DNA of 33,416 nt from JAAZFF01 sp964405775 (GCA_964405775.1 CAYOPG010000018.1:1-33416); one strand, 5' to 3'. Positions 23,358 to 32,516 are shown, numbered from the stretch's first letter. A program made the numbers and translations. The notes: generated by a model from the letters alone, not told the origin.

Positions 23358-25700
23358 ATGAAGTGCAAATCAAACCATCCTGTGTCAATCATTTGCGGTA
23401 TTGTTCTGATGCTTGCAGCCTTGCCGCTTCACGCAGCCACAAACTATGTGGCACAGCACACGGGCGGCACATACGACGGCGCTAGCTGGGCGACGGCTTT
23501 CACTAATGTGCAAGAGGCTGTGACAGCAGGCGGCTCCGACAGTGTAATACTTGTTGCAGGGGGCACGTACGCGCTTCCCGCCAGCTTGTCGATCACGGCG
23601 ACAAACATCCTCGTTAAAGGGGGTTACGAAGGCGTCGGCGCCGGTCCCGGAAACCACGACCCGGCGCTGTGGTCGACGACACTGAGCAGAGGCGGCACTA
23701 CAGCGCACAGAACTGTGCAAATCACCGGCGGGCACGACGCCCGCATTGAGGACTTGATCATCACGGGCGGCAACGTCAACGAAGGCGCGGGCGTCCGGAT
23801 TGATGGCGCAAGCCAACGGGTAGTGCTGGAGAATTGCACTATCAGAGGCAACTCATATTCCGCGAACACAGGAACAACCCTTTCTGGAGGCGGAGTTTAC
23901 ATCGAGGCTGGCACCTCTGCTAAACTTGTGGGATGCACTGTTGCCGACAACAGCATGAGCCAAACCAGAGACTCGGCACCGGCAGCGCGCGGAGGCGGAA
24001 TTTATTCTGCGGGTGAGCTCGTACTTAGTGACTGCATTGTGGTCAACAACCTGCTCTCCCACGTCAGTAGCGAGACCACCCGCTCGGAGGGGATGGGAAT
24101 CTATGTAGCTGGAGGGGCTTTGGAATTGTTCAACGTCCTCGTTTCGGGAAATTCCTCAACAATGAAGACTATACCCGGAGGCGCAGTGCGCGTTGCCTCC
24201 GGCACGGCTACGCTTGTTAACTGCACGGTGGCGGATCATGGTTTCGCTGGTCTAGTCCAAGCCGGATCTTCAGCTGTGTCGATCACAAACTCAATACTTT
24301 ACTCCAACTGGGGCGATGTTGTCGGCACGGCAACGGTCGGCTTCTCAAACATCGAGAGCGAAGATTTTGGTGGCAGCAACATCAGCTCGGATCCGCACTT
24401 TGAATACGGATATTATCTTTCCCCTTCCAGCCCATCCGCGGGCGCTGGCTCGGCGACTGCGTCGAGTCTGGGGTTGGCGACATACGCGAAGAACAGCGCG
24501 GGTGACGTTTATGAACCGTTAGAAACGGTCAACATGGGATTCCATTACCCAACAGGGTTCGACCTGCTATATCCCGACGTATACGTAGATCCAACGGGAG
24601 ACGACGCATTGAACGACGGCAAATCGGCGGGGCAGCCTTTCAGCTCCATCACCAATGCACTCGCAAAAGCGCATCATGGGACGCGTATACATCTGGCAGC
24701 GGGTGAATACACCACGACAACCGAAACGTTCCCATTGAACATCTCGGACAAGTTCGGCATATCGATCACCGGCACGAACTCCTCGGCCACACGCATTAAT
24801 GCCAGTGGCTCCAAGCAACGCGTTATGACGATCCTGCGCGCCCACCGTCTTGTAATTTCCGGAGTTACCATCACTGGCGGATCAGGCACCACAGGCGCCG
24901 GAGTGAAGATTGACGACACCCAGCGCATCCGAATCGAGGACTGCATTGTCTCTGATAATAAATTCGAGGCCAAGGTTTCATCTATGCGAGGGGGTGGCCT
25001 GTACGCTGGCTCTGGCAGCGAGCTTGTCATATACAACTGCATATTCCGAGGCAATGTCGTGTGGAACCAGCACGACCCATCTTCATACCGAGCCTACGGT
25101 GGTGGATTATGGAGTGGAGGCAGGCTTGTTGTACGCGATAGCGTTATCACAAACAACACCGTCCGCCAAGGTCAAACTGTCAGTTTGCCGGGTGGCTCGG
25201 GAATCCACTTCGAGGGGGACAGACTTGAGGTCATAAACTCTCTTCTCGTAAGCAATATAGATTACTCCCGCCCCGCCGGAGCTGTTCAAGTGGTCGCCGG
25301 AACGGCGGCTCTGTCCAGCCTTACGGTTGCAGACAACGGAAGCGCCGGCATACGGGGCTTGGGCGGAACGGTTGGTGTCGAAAACTCCATCCTTTGGGGC
25401 AACGGCATAGACAGCACCGGAGTCGTCTCAATCGCATATTCCTGCGTATCCAACAGCACGGACTTCGTTGACGGCGGTCACAACATCACTGAGACTCCGC
25501 CATTCCCGCTGTTCATAGACGCATCCGCCGCCGATTACCGTCTCGCGGACAATTCGCCTTGCATCAATGCTGGCATAAATCGGACGTGGATGACGACCGC
25601 CACAGACCTCTCAGGGATGCGCCGAATCATGGCGGGATCCGTTGACATGGGAGTTTATGAATGGGAGCCGCCTTCAAGCACGGTGCTTTTCATAAAATGA
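23358..25700 (+). CDS. Secreted duplicated parallel beta-helix protein with choice-of-anchor-Q-like end
   Basis: This is a 780-residue exported protein. A signal peptide covers 1-26 (ending LPLHA). Two tandem copies of a right-handed beta-helix (pectin-lyase-like) region follow, at about 27-395 and 405-770. Each opens alike (TNYVAQHTGGTYDGASWATAF and PDVYVDPTGDDALNDGKSAGQPF) and runs through N-C-T-(I/V)-x-x-N rungs such as GGGVYIEAG, LVNCTVADH and LVIYNCIFRGN. It ends with YRLADNSPCINAGIN and SVDMGVYEW, the signature of choice-of-anchor-Q proteins. AAGGAG precedes the ATG. No catalytic pectate-lyase residues stand out, so an adhesin or surface role is more likely than polysaccharide cleavage. 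The tail is short, 62 bases before an assembly gap. Confidence 0.85.
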   Translation: MKCKSNHPVSIICGIVLMLAALPLHAATNYVAQHTGGTYDGASWATAFTNVQEAVTAGGSDSVILVAGGTYALPASLSITATNILVKGGYEGVGAGPGNHDPALWSTTLSRGGTTAHRTVQITGGHDARIEDLIITGGNVNEGAGVRIDGASQRVVLENCTIRGNSYSANTGTTLSGGGVYIEAGTSAKLVGCTVADNSMSQTRDSAPAARGGGIYSAGELVLSDCIVVNNLLSHVSSETTRSEGMGIYVAGGALELFNVLVSGNSSTMKTIPGGAVRVASGTATLVNCTVADHGFAGLVQAGSSAVSITNSILYSNWGDVVGTATVGFSNIESEDFGGSNISSDPHFEYGYYLSPSSPSAGAGSATASSLGLATYAKNSAGDVYEPLETVNMGFHYPTGFDLLYPDVYVDPTGDDALNDGKSAGQPFSSITNALAKAHHGTRIHLAAGEYTTTTETFPLNISDKFGISITGTNSSATRINASGSKQRVMTILRAHRLVISGVTITGGSGTTGAGVKIDDTQRIRIEDCIVSDNKFEAKVSSMRGGGLYAGSGSELVIYNCIFRGNVVWNQHDPSSYRAYGGGLWSGGRLVVRDSVITNNTVRQGQTVSLPGGSGIHFEGDRLEVINSLLVSNIDYSRPAGAVQVVAGTAALSSLTVADNGSAGIRGLGGTVGVENSILWGNGIDSTGVVSIAYSCVSNSTDFVDGGHNITETPPFPLFIDASAADYRLADNSPCINAGINRTWMTTATDLSGMRRIMAGSVDMGVYEWEPPSSTVLFIK

Positions 25701-25762
25701 TAAAACTTCACGCTAGACAGATTTCGGCGACGAGATACTCGGAAGCGGACGGCTCTAAACTG

Positions 25763-25862
25763 NNNNNNNNNNNNNNNNNNNNNNNNNNNNNNNNNNNNNN
25801 NNNNNNNNNNNNNNNNNNNNNNNNNNNNNNNNNNNNNNNNNNNNNNNNNNNNNNNNNNNNNN
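25763..25862. other. Assembly gap (100 N)
   Basis: Exactly 100 undetermined bases between the beta-helix gene and the YihY-like gene. The true length is unknown. Sequence on either side (25701-25762 and 25863-25938) shows no gene, so a missing small gene or repeat here is possible. Confidence 0.99.
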
Positions 25863-25938
25863 AAAAGAATTCTGGACATCCGAAAGTTAAGTTGGATAGA
25901 ATGCGCGGCAACGAAACAATGCGTGTCCAACACTCGAA

Positions 25939-27576
25939 ATGAATGCTGAAGGGAAAAAGAAAACTCCAGAAATCGACACCCCAGGAGGAGAGGGCTTCTT
26001 CGTGAGGCTAAAGCGCCGTTTACGCGAGGCAGGGGCTCCGACATGGAAACTGCTGACCACGGACGTATGGGATGTTGAGGCTTCCGCGCTGCCATACATT
26101 AAGCGAAAACTGGTGAGAGCCACCCGCATTTTTACCATTGTCGGCAGGGGCTTCAAGGAAGATGAATGTGGCTTGCACGCATCAGCTCTCACATACATGA
26201 CACTTCTTTCTTTTGTCCCCGTGCTCGCACTCGCAGTCTCGGTGGTCAAGGGAATGAGCGACACCGAGATTCTTCGCACTAACTCTAAGAACTTCATAAG
26301 GTCGCTCCTGATTTCTGACGCGAAGCTTTCAAGCGAGGACTCCGCGGCAGACGGAGTTACGAACGAATTGAATGTAGTATCCGTGGAAGACGCTACTGCT
26401 GATAACGGAGATTCGCCCTTGGCTACGAACACGCCGGCGTTAGCGACAGCTTCGGAAAACGCGGGAGGCCCTGCAGCCGAAGGAGAAGAGGATGACGAGA
26501 TTAACGAGGGACTTACGATCGAACGCCTGGAGAAAATGATCGATTCAGGCTTCGACAAGGTTGAAGAGCTGAATTTCGGAGCCCTAGGCGGCGTTGGCCT
26601 GATGTTCCTCTTCTGGTCTGTCATCGCGGTGGTGGGCAACATCGAGGGAGCATTCAACAAAGTATGGGGCGTCACAAAAGGGCGTACCTTGGCGCGAAAA
26701 TTTACCGACTACCTTAGCGTCCTTATAGTCGTGCCGGTTCTTGTAATGGCGGCGTCTTCACTTCCCATCCTTAAGGTTATACAGGACAATCTGTACAAAT
26801 TCGACAATATACTGAAGATTTCAGAATTCACAGGCTGGCCTTTCTTTGAGGGTCTCTGGGTGCTCTTTACCACAACTATTGCGTTCGCGTTCATACTGAT
26901 CTTCACGCCGAACACGAAAGTCAAGGTGAAGCCCGGGATTGTCGGGGGTTTTGTGTGTGCTGTTGGGTTCGGGTTGTGGTTGAAGATATGCGTCGCACTG
27001 CAGGTCGGGGTGGCGAAATACAGCACTCTTTTCGGAAGCTTCGCGATCGTCCCGATCATTCTGTCGTGGGTTTTCGTGAGCTGGGAAATTTTGCTTTTCA
27101 GCGCCGAGGTGTCCTACGCATTCCAGAATGTAGATGTATACAGCAAAGACATGGGATGGCGCAGCGCCAACCAGAAAGGCCGCTTTATGCTGGCCGTGGC
27201 GATAATGCGCGAGGCTGTGAGAAGCATAGCGCAAGGCGACGGACTTATCCGGTTGGGGGATTTCGGCAGACGGCACAAACTATCGCCCAGACTGGTGAGA
27301 AACGTCGTAGACGATCTGCGTGAAGGCGGCATTTTGGTTGAGACGGCTGACGATCCTGATGTTTACGCCGTAAGGGTAGATATAGAGACACTAACGGTTG
27401 GCGATGTATTGCGAACACTACTTGAACGAGGGGTTTCACCTACGCCGCTCGGCGTGACAAGCCTGCCGACTTCGGCATCGGTCTCTGAAGAGATATCAAA
27501 GGCTATCGAGGACGGGATGTTTATTAGAATCAAGGACTTGCCCGACAACGAAACGCGGGTGGAATCGGATGTTTGA
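25939..27576 (+). CDS. YihY/BrkB family membrane protein with acidic insert and winged-helix-like C-terminus
   Basis: This is a 545-residue inner-membrane protein, much longer than the usual 280-420. A basic N-terminal region (1-65) leads to the family motif ALTYMTLLSFVPVLALAV (84-101). An extra segment rich in D/E/A (about 130-195) follows before the second membrane helix (216-233). Further helices end near 392 with LFGSFAIVPIILSWVFVSWEILLFSAEV, the conserved YihY core. The cytoplasmic tail (about 410-545), with FGRRHKLSPRLVRNVVDDLREGGILVETAD, looks like a winged helix. The family was once called ribonuclease BN by mistake; its function is unsettled. No ribosome site is evident. The stop overlaps the next gene. 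Confidence 0.85.
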   Translation: MNAEGKKKTPEIDTPGGEGFFVRLKRRLREAGAPTWKLLTTDVWDVEASALPYIKRKLVRATRIFTIVGRGFKEDECGLHASALTYMTLLSFVPVLALAVSVVKGMSDTEILRTNSKNFIRSLLISDAKLSSEDSAADGVTNELNVVSVEDATADNGDSPLATNTPALATASENAGGPAAEGEEDDEINEGLTIERLEKMIDSGFDKVEELNFGALGGVGLMFLFWSVIAVVGNIEGAFNKVWGVTKGRTLARKFTDYLSVLIVVPVLVMAASSLPILKVIQDNLYKFDNILKISEFTGWPFFEGLWVLFTTTIAFAFILIFTPNTKVKVKPGIVGGFVCAVGFGLWLKICVALQVGVAKYSTLFGSFAIVPIILSWVFVSWEILLFSAEVSYAFQNVDVYSKDMGWRSANQKGRFMLAVAIMREAVRSIAQGDGLIRLGDFGRRHKLSPRLVRNVVDDLREGGILVETADDPDVYAVRVDIETLTVGDVLRTLLERGVSPTPLGVTSLPTSASVSEEISKAIEDGMFIRIKDLPDNETRVESDV

Positions 27577-28093
27577 CGCGACACGCAAAAAAAGAAACAC
27601 TCGCCAGCGCGTGGCGATTCTCGGAGAAAAGATTTTCTCCATCGTGGCATTCGCCTCTCTGGTTCCGCTATGCATGATGATGGAGGGGTGCCAGACTGCG
27701 CAAATCAGGCCGCACGCGCAGTCGCATCCGTTCACCACGACAATGGAGGTGACAGGCTATGACAGCGGGCCAATATCCTGCGGATGGAGGCGCGATTGGC
27801 TTGGCAGACCGGTCTACTCCTACGGACCGAATAAAGGCAAGCGCAAGGAAGTGGGCGTAACCGCGAGCGGAACCCGAGCCAAGCACGGAACGGTTGCGGC
27901 CGACACCCGGTATTATCCTTTCGGCACCATTTTGCATATCCCCGGTTACGGGTATGGGCGCGTAGAGGATCGCGGCGGAGATATAAAAGGCGCACACCGG
28001 CTGGACCTATGGTTCCCGACTGAGCGCGAGGCGCTCAAATGGGGACGCAAGAAAAACGTGCGCGTCACAGTGTGGCGCCCGCCCGCAAAATAA
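27569..28093 (+). CDS. 3D-domain lipoprotein, putative peptidoglycan-active protein
   Basis: This is a 174-residue protein. A hydrophobic N-terminus ends in M-E-G-C with candidate acylated Cys41. A 3D (three-Asp) domain covers about 59-170: VTASGTRAKHGTVAADTRYYPFGT, then VEDRGGDIKGAHRLDLWF. The aspartates are Asp112, Asp134 or Asp138, and Asp146. This double-psi beta-barrel is the catalytic fold of MltA-type lytic transglycosylases and related Gram-positive cell-wall enzymes (YuiC, RpfB-associated). Here it stands alone, without the MltA first domain. It overlaps the end of the YihY-like gene by 8 bases and its stop directly abuts the stop of the convergent ankyrin-MORN gene. The lipobox is imperfect, so a membrane anchor is an alternative. 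Confidence 0.82.
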   Translation: MFDATRKKRNTRQRVAILGEKIFSIVAFASLVPLCMMMEGCQTAQIRPHAQSHPFTTTMEVTGYDSGPISCGWRRDWLGRPVYSYGPNKGKRKEVGVTASGTRAKHGTVAADTRYYPFGTILHIPGYGYGRVEDRGGDIKGAHRLDLWFPTEREALKWGRKKNVRVTVWRPPAK

Positions 28094-29377
28094 TTACTTC
28101 TCCAGCGGCGTGGTAGTCACGAGTTTGCCTTCGCGCCAAACACCCCTGTGGCGCGAGCCGTCCGGCTGAACATAAGTTCCTTCACCCGAGACCATTCGCC
28201 CAGCCTTCCATTCGCCATTTACCTTGCCGCCATTTGCGTAAGTGAAAACGCCTTTGCCGTGCGGGACGTCGTTTTTCCAGTTTCCGGCGTACTTGTCTCC
28301 GCTCATGTACGTGAAAGTCCCCACCCCGTTCTTTTTGCCTTTGTGCCATTCCCCTTCGAAGAATTCGCGGTCGTTTTTGCACACCATTCCGAAACCCTCG
28401 AACAGACCGTTTTTCATTCCGCCCTGATAGAGCGAGCCGTCGGCCATTTTAATGGTGTTGGGATCGTTTAAAAATCGTCTGTACTGTTCTGCAACCGAGA
28501 GCCTGTATTCGGCGTCTCTGCCCGCCGTGACAGGAGTTGTCTCTTGAGCCGCTCCCGCAACTTTAACGGATTCGACCTTGGCAGGTGAATCTGGTTTGGC
28601 CGCAGTGGTGGCGTTTGCTGTGGGCACAGCAGGAGGCGTTGTCACGCCGGTTGGTAGCACCACTGCTGTGGCTGCCGTCATGGCGGCGATCTCGGGAGAC
28701 ACTCCTGCCGTTTGTACCGGCGCCGGGCGAACCGCCGGGCGACCGGCTGGCTTAAAAAACGCTGTCGCATCCCCTGATGCCAATTCCGCGGCGGTTTTGC
28801 CGGATTTATTTTTGAGAGTTGAGGATGCTCCCTTTGACAGGAGGAATTCCGTAAAAGCGCCATTTCCACCAGATGCCGCTACATGAAGCGGGGTGCTGCC
28901 ACGGTCGTCCTGCGCGTCAATCGCGGCTGAGGCGGCGAGCAGGAACCGAGCAGACTCGGTGTTGCCACTACGCGCCGCGAAGTGCAGCGGAGTGAACCCG
29001 TTCTTGGCTGCTGCGTTAACGTTGGCATTCAGTTTGACAAGCAGACGGAGCGTGTCGGTAGCACCTTTGTCCGCCGCCCAGTGCAGCGGCGTTGTCAGGC
29101 TACCCTCTGTCAGGGTATCTACAGACATGCCGGCTTTTAACAGACGATAGACAGCCTCCGTGCTGTCGAGGGAAGCGGCATAATGCAATGGCGTTATGCC
29201 GGCACCGGTGCGTGCAGCGAGCGTGGCGTCCTTGTTTGTGTTGATCATGTTAGACACAGCTTCCATGTCTTTTAGTTTGATCGCGCCGAATATGTCGCCT
29301 GGAACCGTTTTTTCCGTCTGGGACGATGCGATTCCCGCACATGTCGCGACCAATGCAACCATAAACTTCTTTGTCAT
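28094..29377 (-). CDS. Exported ankyrin-repeat and MORN-repeat fusion protein
   Basis: This is a 427-residue protein with a signal peptide (about 1-19, MTKKFMVALVATCAGIASS). About five ankyrin repeats follow (28-203; GITPLHYAASLDSTEAVYRL, TPLHWAADKGATDTLRLL, FTPLHFAARSGNTESARFL). A Pro/Ala/Thr linker (about 208-290) leads to about five MORN repeats (313-418; YQGGMKNGLFEGFG, FEGEWHKGKKNGVGTF, YAGNWKNDVPHGKGVF). Both repeat types bind proteins or membranes, and MORN repeats are often tied to phospholipids. An ATG two codons upstream (29383) is too close to the AGGA ribosome site (2 bases); the second ATG sits at 8 bases and is preferred. It follows the lipid-kinase gene by 23-29 bp on the same strand. 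Confidence 0.85.
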   Translation of the reverse strand: MTKKFMVALVATCAGIASSQTEKTVPGDIFGAIKLKDMEAVSNMINTNKDATLAARTGAGITPLHYAASLDSTEAVYRLLKAGMSVDTLTEGSLTTPLHWAADKGATDTLRLLVKLNANVNAAAKNGFTPLHFAARSGNTESARFLLAASAAIDAQDDRGSTPLHVAASGGNGAFTEFLLSKGASSTLKNKSGKTAAELASGDATAFFKPAGRPAVRPAPVQTAGVSPEIAAMTAATAVVLPTGVTTPPAVPTANATTAAKPDSPAKVESVKVAGAAQETTPVTAGRDAEYRLSVAEQYRRFLNDPNTIKMADGSLYQGGMKNGLFEGFGMVCKNDREFFEGEWHKGKKNGVGTFTYMSGDKYAGNWKNDVPHGKGVFTYANGGKVNGEWKAGRMVSGEGTYVQPDGSRHRGVWREGKLVTTTPLEK

Positions 29378-29406
29378 TTTCATTGTCCTGTAAGGTTCAG
29401 TTGTAG

Positions 29407-30324
29407 TTAATTTCTTGGGGGGACTTGCGGCCCCGTAGGCGTCAGGATCCGCAGTGCGCCTTTCTTCACGGAAATATCGAGATTTTTCGGCGCGTCGAGT
29501 AGTTCCCCGTCGATCTGTATCGACTGCGATTGCGTACGTTCGATACGAACGTGCTGTATTTTGCGATAGATGATGTTCGGCAGATTGATAACGCCGCGGC
29601 TGAAGACATCTGCAATATTAGCCAACAGCAACGGAGCGTCCTTCTGGCGTGCTGCCACAAGCTCAAGCTTGCCATCGCAACCGTCAGCCTCCTTATCTAT
29701 GAGAGCCCCGTAGCCCCAGCCACTGAGGTTGCCTATCGTTAGGAGAAGTGGCCTATCTATATCTATCGTCTCGCGCTCGTCTATGATCACACGAACGGGC
29801 CTAGACGAAAACTCGAAAAACGAATAGACTCCGGCTATGACATAAGAGCCCAACCCCCGCACGGGCGATCTGTTGTATGCCTTTACCAGAGCAGCGTCCC
29901 ATGCGGCGCTGGCGCTGATCAGGAACGGCGTTTCGTTCACATAGCCCACGTCCATCTCTCTGAAAAATCCAGAGGCCAATTGCTCAATCGCCTCTGCGGG
30001 GTTCAGCGATTGTGCGAAGTGGCGCGCGAGGCCGTTGCCGCTTCCCAGCGGCACTACTCCCATGCAGACTTTGGAGTCGATAAGTTTAGTGCCTATGGTA
30101 CTGACAGTGCCATCGCCGCCACATACGATCACGCAGTCTGCCCCATCCAGCAGAGCATTGGCAAGCATTGAATGGGACTCTTCTACGTTGGCGGGGAAAT
30201 ACCAGGCTATGTCACGTGCGGTCTTGCGCCAGTACTGGGAGAAAGCCTCCTGAATGCGCTGGAGAGATTGACCACCGACACCTGATTTGCTGTTGTAGAA
30301 AACTCGTACTTTCTCGAAGTTCAT
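29407..30324 (-). CDS. Diacylglycerol kinase-like lipid kinase (DagK/YegS family)
   Basis: This 305-residue cytoplasmic enzyme has the DAGK catalytic fold. GGDGT (69-73) is the ATP-binding motif, and PLGSGNGLARH (92-102) matches the conserved P-x-G-(T/S)-G-N-(D/G)-x-A-R block. The C-terminal beta domain includes LLTIGNLSGWGYG and IQIDGEL. Members phosphorylate diacylglycerol, sphingoid bases or similar lipids; the substrate cannot be read here. The ATG lies 10 bases after the stop of the TPR gene, with no strong ribosome site, so translation is probably coupled. Its neighbour with MORN repeats, which often touch phospholipids, makes a lipid theme plausible. Confidence 0.9.
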   Translation of the reverse strand: MNFEKVRVFYNSKSGVGGQSLQRIQEAFSQYWRKTARDIAWYFPANVEESHSMLANALLDGADCVIVCGGDGTVSTIGTKLIDSKVCMGVVPLGSGNGLARHFAQSLNPAEAIEQLASGFFREMDVGYVNETPFLISASAAWDAALVKAYNRSPVRGLGSYVIAGVYSFFEFSSRPVRVIIDERETIDIDRPLLLTIGNLSGWGYGALIDKEADGCDGKLELVAARQKDAPLLLANIADVFSRGVINLPNIIYRKIQHVRIERTQSQSIQIDGELLDAPKNLDISVKKGALRILTPTGPQVPPRN

Positions 30325-30334
30325 TGCCGGTTAT

Positions 30335-32410
30335 TTATTCAATAGCCTTGCGCACCACGCCGAGTCTCTCTCGTTCCGATATCGAAAGCGTCTCCAAGTT
30401 CTTGTCTATAACGCCTATTGCTTTTGCGGCAGCTTCTTTGTCGCCGTTCTCAAGACTCAGTTCGGCATAACGCAATTGCACTCGTGGGTCATCGCCGCCA
30501 GGAAGCGCAACAGCCTTCTTGAGAGCTTCCAGCGCGTCACCTTTCTTGCCAAGACCGGCCAGCGCCGCCGCAAGTGTGTCCCAAACGGCAGGTTGCGCGT
30601 CTCCACCTGAAGCCAGTGCGGCGTTCGCGAGGTTCTCGGCAAGTTGGAAATTCCCAATTTCGACAACCATAGCCGCGTAGTCGTTGGCAACGAACCATGC
30701 AGGATTCTGGGACATGCTTATCTGGAAATGACGCTCTGCGTTTTTATAGTCCTTCCTGCCCACCAGTATCGTAGCCTTAACATAGTTTGCGAAAAAGTCC
30801 AGCGCGTTCGCACTAAGCGCCATATCAGCGTGTTCCCCGGCAGCGACGGTGTCGTTGGTCATCATATCCAGCAACAACGCCGAGCGGAATACAAAATCGG
30901 CGTCGGCTCCGGCCTTGATCGCCTGGTCGGAAAACTTTTTCGCCATCGGCACATCGTTCGCAATGAGCGACTCCAGGCTTTTCGTGGACAACCCGATCCA
31001 CTCCGACGCTCCATCCATGGCTCCAAGCTCCTTGACGACTTCAAGCAGTTTGGCGTTGTCACCAATGTGTGAATAAATCGACGCGCATTTGCGCAGCACG
31101 TTCTCGGCGTTCTCGACATTTTTCACAGCCAACACCGCTTCCACGGCTTCGTTGTACTTCCCTGTCCGCCTTAATACATCAGACCTCATGAATGCGACAA
31201 GAACCGCATCCGCGTCTGGCATGGCCGCTGCCTTCTTGACCGCCCGTTCCGCTCGTAGCGCATCGCCCATCATCAAATGCGTCTCGGCGATTTTCATAAG
31301 ATATTCCCAAGTCAAACCATCCTTCGGAAATTCCGCCAGCAGCATCATTTGCGCCTGCGAACCGGCTGTCTGCATGATGCGTGAAAGCGGCATCTGCTGC
31401 TTGATTGCAGCGCGCATCCTTTCGTCTTCAACAGCGCCAATCGCCCGACTAAAACTATTTGTATCCGTTGCACAGATTCCGGAAAAAGTCCAGATCCACC
31501 CCGCCTCCAAGAAGTACTCGGGCTTTAGTACGTATCCAGCTGTTGCTGCAAGTGTCCAGCTTCCTCCACCCGCACGGGCAAGCTGATTGAGCTCTCCCGC
31601 AAAACGCTCCATAAGCTCAGGCCTAACACCTTCGCGCACGACCGTGGCCTTGTTCAGCAACGCGCTCAGGTTGTCCTTGTCGATAGCGCTCGCTTGCATG
31701 AAGACGTTCAACGCGTCGTTGGTCATGCCCGCATTGTAAAGCAACACACCCAAGTTGTTGCCCGACATGGCGGTCTGCGAACTGATCCGCTTTTTTAACG
31801 CATCAACAAGCACCCCGTTCGGAGTCACCGACACCATCTCACCAACGGCATCGCGCTCTCTAAGATATTTTACAAGCGCCTTTTGAAGCTGGTTCGAACC
31901 TACCCCTTGCGGTTTTTCAAGCAAGTAAATCAAGCCGGAGGGTACAGCCTCGAAACCTGCGAAAGCCGATAGAGAAGGCCATGCCGCGAGAGCTAAGTTC
32001 GTAGCCGCAGCATCCGGCCGCTCTTCCATCCACGCCAGAGCGAAAGGCACGGAACCCAACATCGCCGCGGCCTCAAGCTTTTGAGACCCCAGAGATTGCA
32101 CGGAGGCTTCAAAGGTTTCTAGCTCCAATTCAGTGGTCTGCCGCCCCGGCATAACCACCAGCCCGTCATAGCCTCTGGATTTCGCACGTTCCGCGAGTTG
32201 TTCGCCTGAAAATCCATCGCATAGGATCCACTTGCGGCCCTCAAGGGAATTAAGGACGGAGTCCGTATAGAAAGATATCAACTGCTCCGCATCCGAATCA
32301 AGCGGCTTTGCAGATGCTTGCACGCCCCCCGCAGTGGCCACTCCGCCAGAGCAAACGATTACCGTGCAAAGCGCGATAAACGCGACCTTATGGAATTCCG
32401 TGTATTTCAT
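30335..32410 (-). CDS. Exported TPR-repeat protein
   Basis: This 691-residue protein has an N-terminal hydrophobic signal (about 7-28, VAFIALCTVIVCSGGVATAGG). Tetratricopeptide-type helical pairs are clearest near 240-275 (NDALNVFMQASAIDKDNLSALL) and 565-680 (DYKNAERHFQISMSQNP; FQLAENLANAALASGGD; GDALEALKKAVALPGGD). The first 200 residues are a separate region without a recognised family. It probably scaffolds a periplasmic or outer-membrane complex. The frame is open to 32509, but that part is the tRNA-Gly gene read as protein, so the ATG at 32410 is used. Only 11 bases separate the tRNA end from the ATG and there is no ribosome site. It heads a probable operon with the lipid kinase and ankyrin-MORN genes. 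Confidence 0.85.
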   Translation of the reverse strand: MKYTEFHKVAFIALCTVIVCSGGVATAGGVQASAKPLDSDAEQLISFYTDSVLNSLEGRKWILCDGFSGEQLAERAKSRGYDGLVVMPGRQTTELELETFEASVQSLGSQKLEAAAMLGSVPFALAWMEERPDAAATNLALAAWPSLSAFAGFEAVPSGLIYLLEKPQGVGSNQLQKALVKYLRERDAVGEMVSVTPNGVLVDALKKRISSQTAMSGNNLGVLLYNAGMTNDALNVFMQASAIDKDNLSALLNKATVVREGVRPELMERFAGELNQLARAGGGSWTLAATAGYVLKPEYFLEAGWIWTFSGICATDTNSFSRAIGAVEDERMRAAIKQQMPLSRIMQTAGSQAQMMLLAEFPKDGLTWEYLMKIAETHLMMGDALRAERAVKKAAAMPDADAVLVAFMRSDVLRRTGKYNEAVEAVLAVKNVENAENVLRKCASIYSHIGDNAKLLEVVKELGAMDGASEWIGLSTKSLESLIANDVPMAKKFSDQAIKAGADADFVFRSALLLDMMTNDTVAAGEHADMALSANALDFFANYVKATILVGRKDYKNAERHFQISMSQNPAWFVANDYAAMVVEIGNFQLAENLANAALASGGDAQPAVWDTLAAALAGLGKKGDALEALKKAVALPGGDDPRVQLRYAELSLENGDKEAAAKAIGVIDKNLETLSISERERLGVVRKAIE

Positions 32411-32421
32411 AGGTAAAAACA

Positions 32422-32495
32422 TGGAGCGGGTGATGGGAGTCGAACCCACGTGGCCAGCTTGGAAGGCTGGAGCTTTACCGTTAAGCAACACCCGC
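32422..32495 (-). tRNA. tRNA-Gly (anticodon TCC)
   Basis: This is a complete 74-base cloverleaf on the minus strand with encoded CCA. The acceptor arm is GCGGGTG/CACCCGC, the D arm is GCTT/AAGC around AACGGTA, and the anticodon arm is CCAGC/GCTGG with loop CTTCCAA (anticodon TCC). The T arm is GTGGG/CCCAT with loop TTCGACT. The discriminator is T, followed by CCA. All stems pair, with one G-T wobble in the T arm. Confidence 0.97.
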
Positions 32496-32516
32496 GCTCT
32501 CAAAAACACAACGGAA

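Noticed and set aside
23170..23388. Minus-strand small open frame upstream of nadK
   Set aside because: It covers the nadK promoter and the beta-helix leader and has no ribosome site or family likeness.
25674..25694. AAGCACGGTGCTT stem as a terminator after the beta-helix gene
   Set aside because: It lies inside the last codons, the usable stem is only about 4 bases, and the T-run is broken.
32411..32509. N-terminal extension of the TPR protein
   Set aside because: It is tRNA-Gly read as protein (GKAPAFQAGHVGSTPITRS is the usual false translation).
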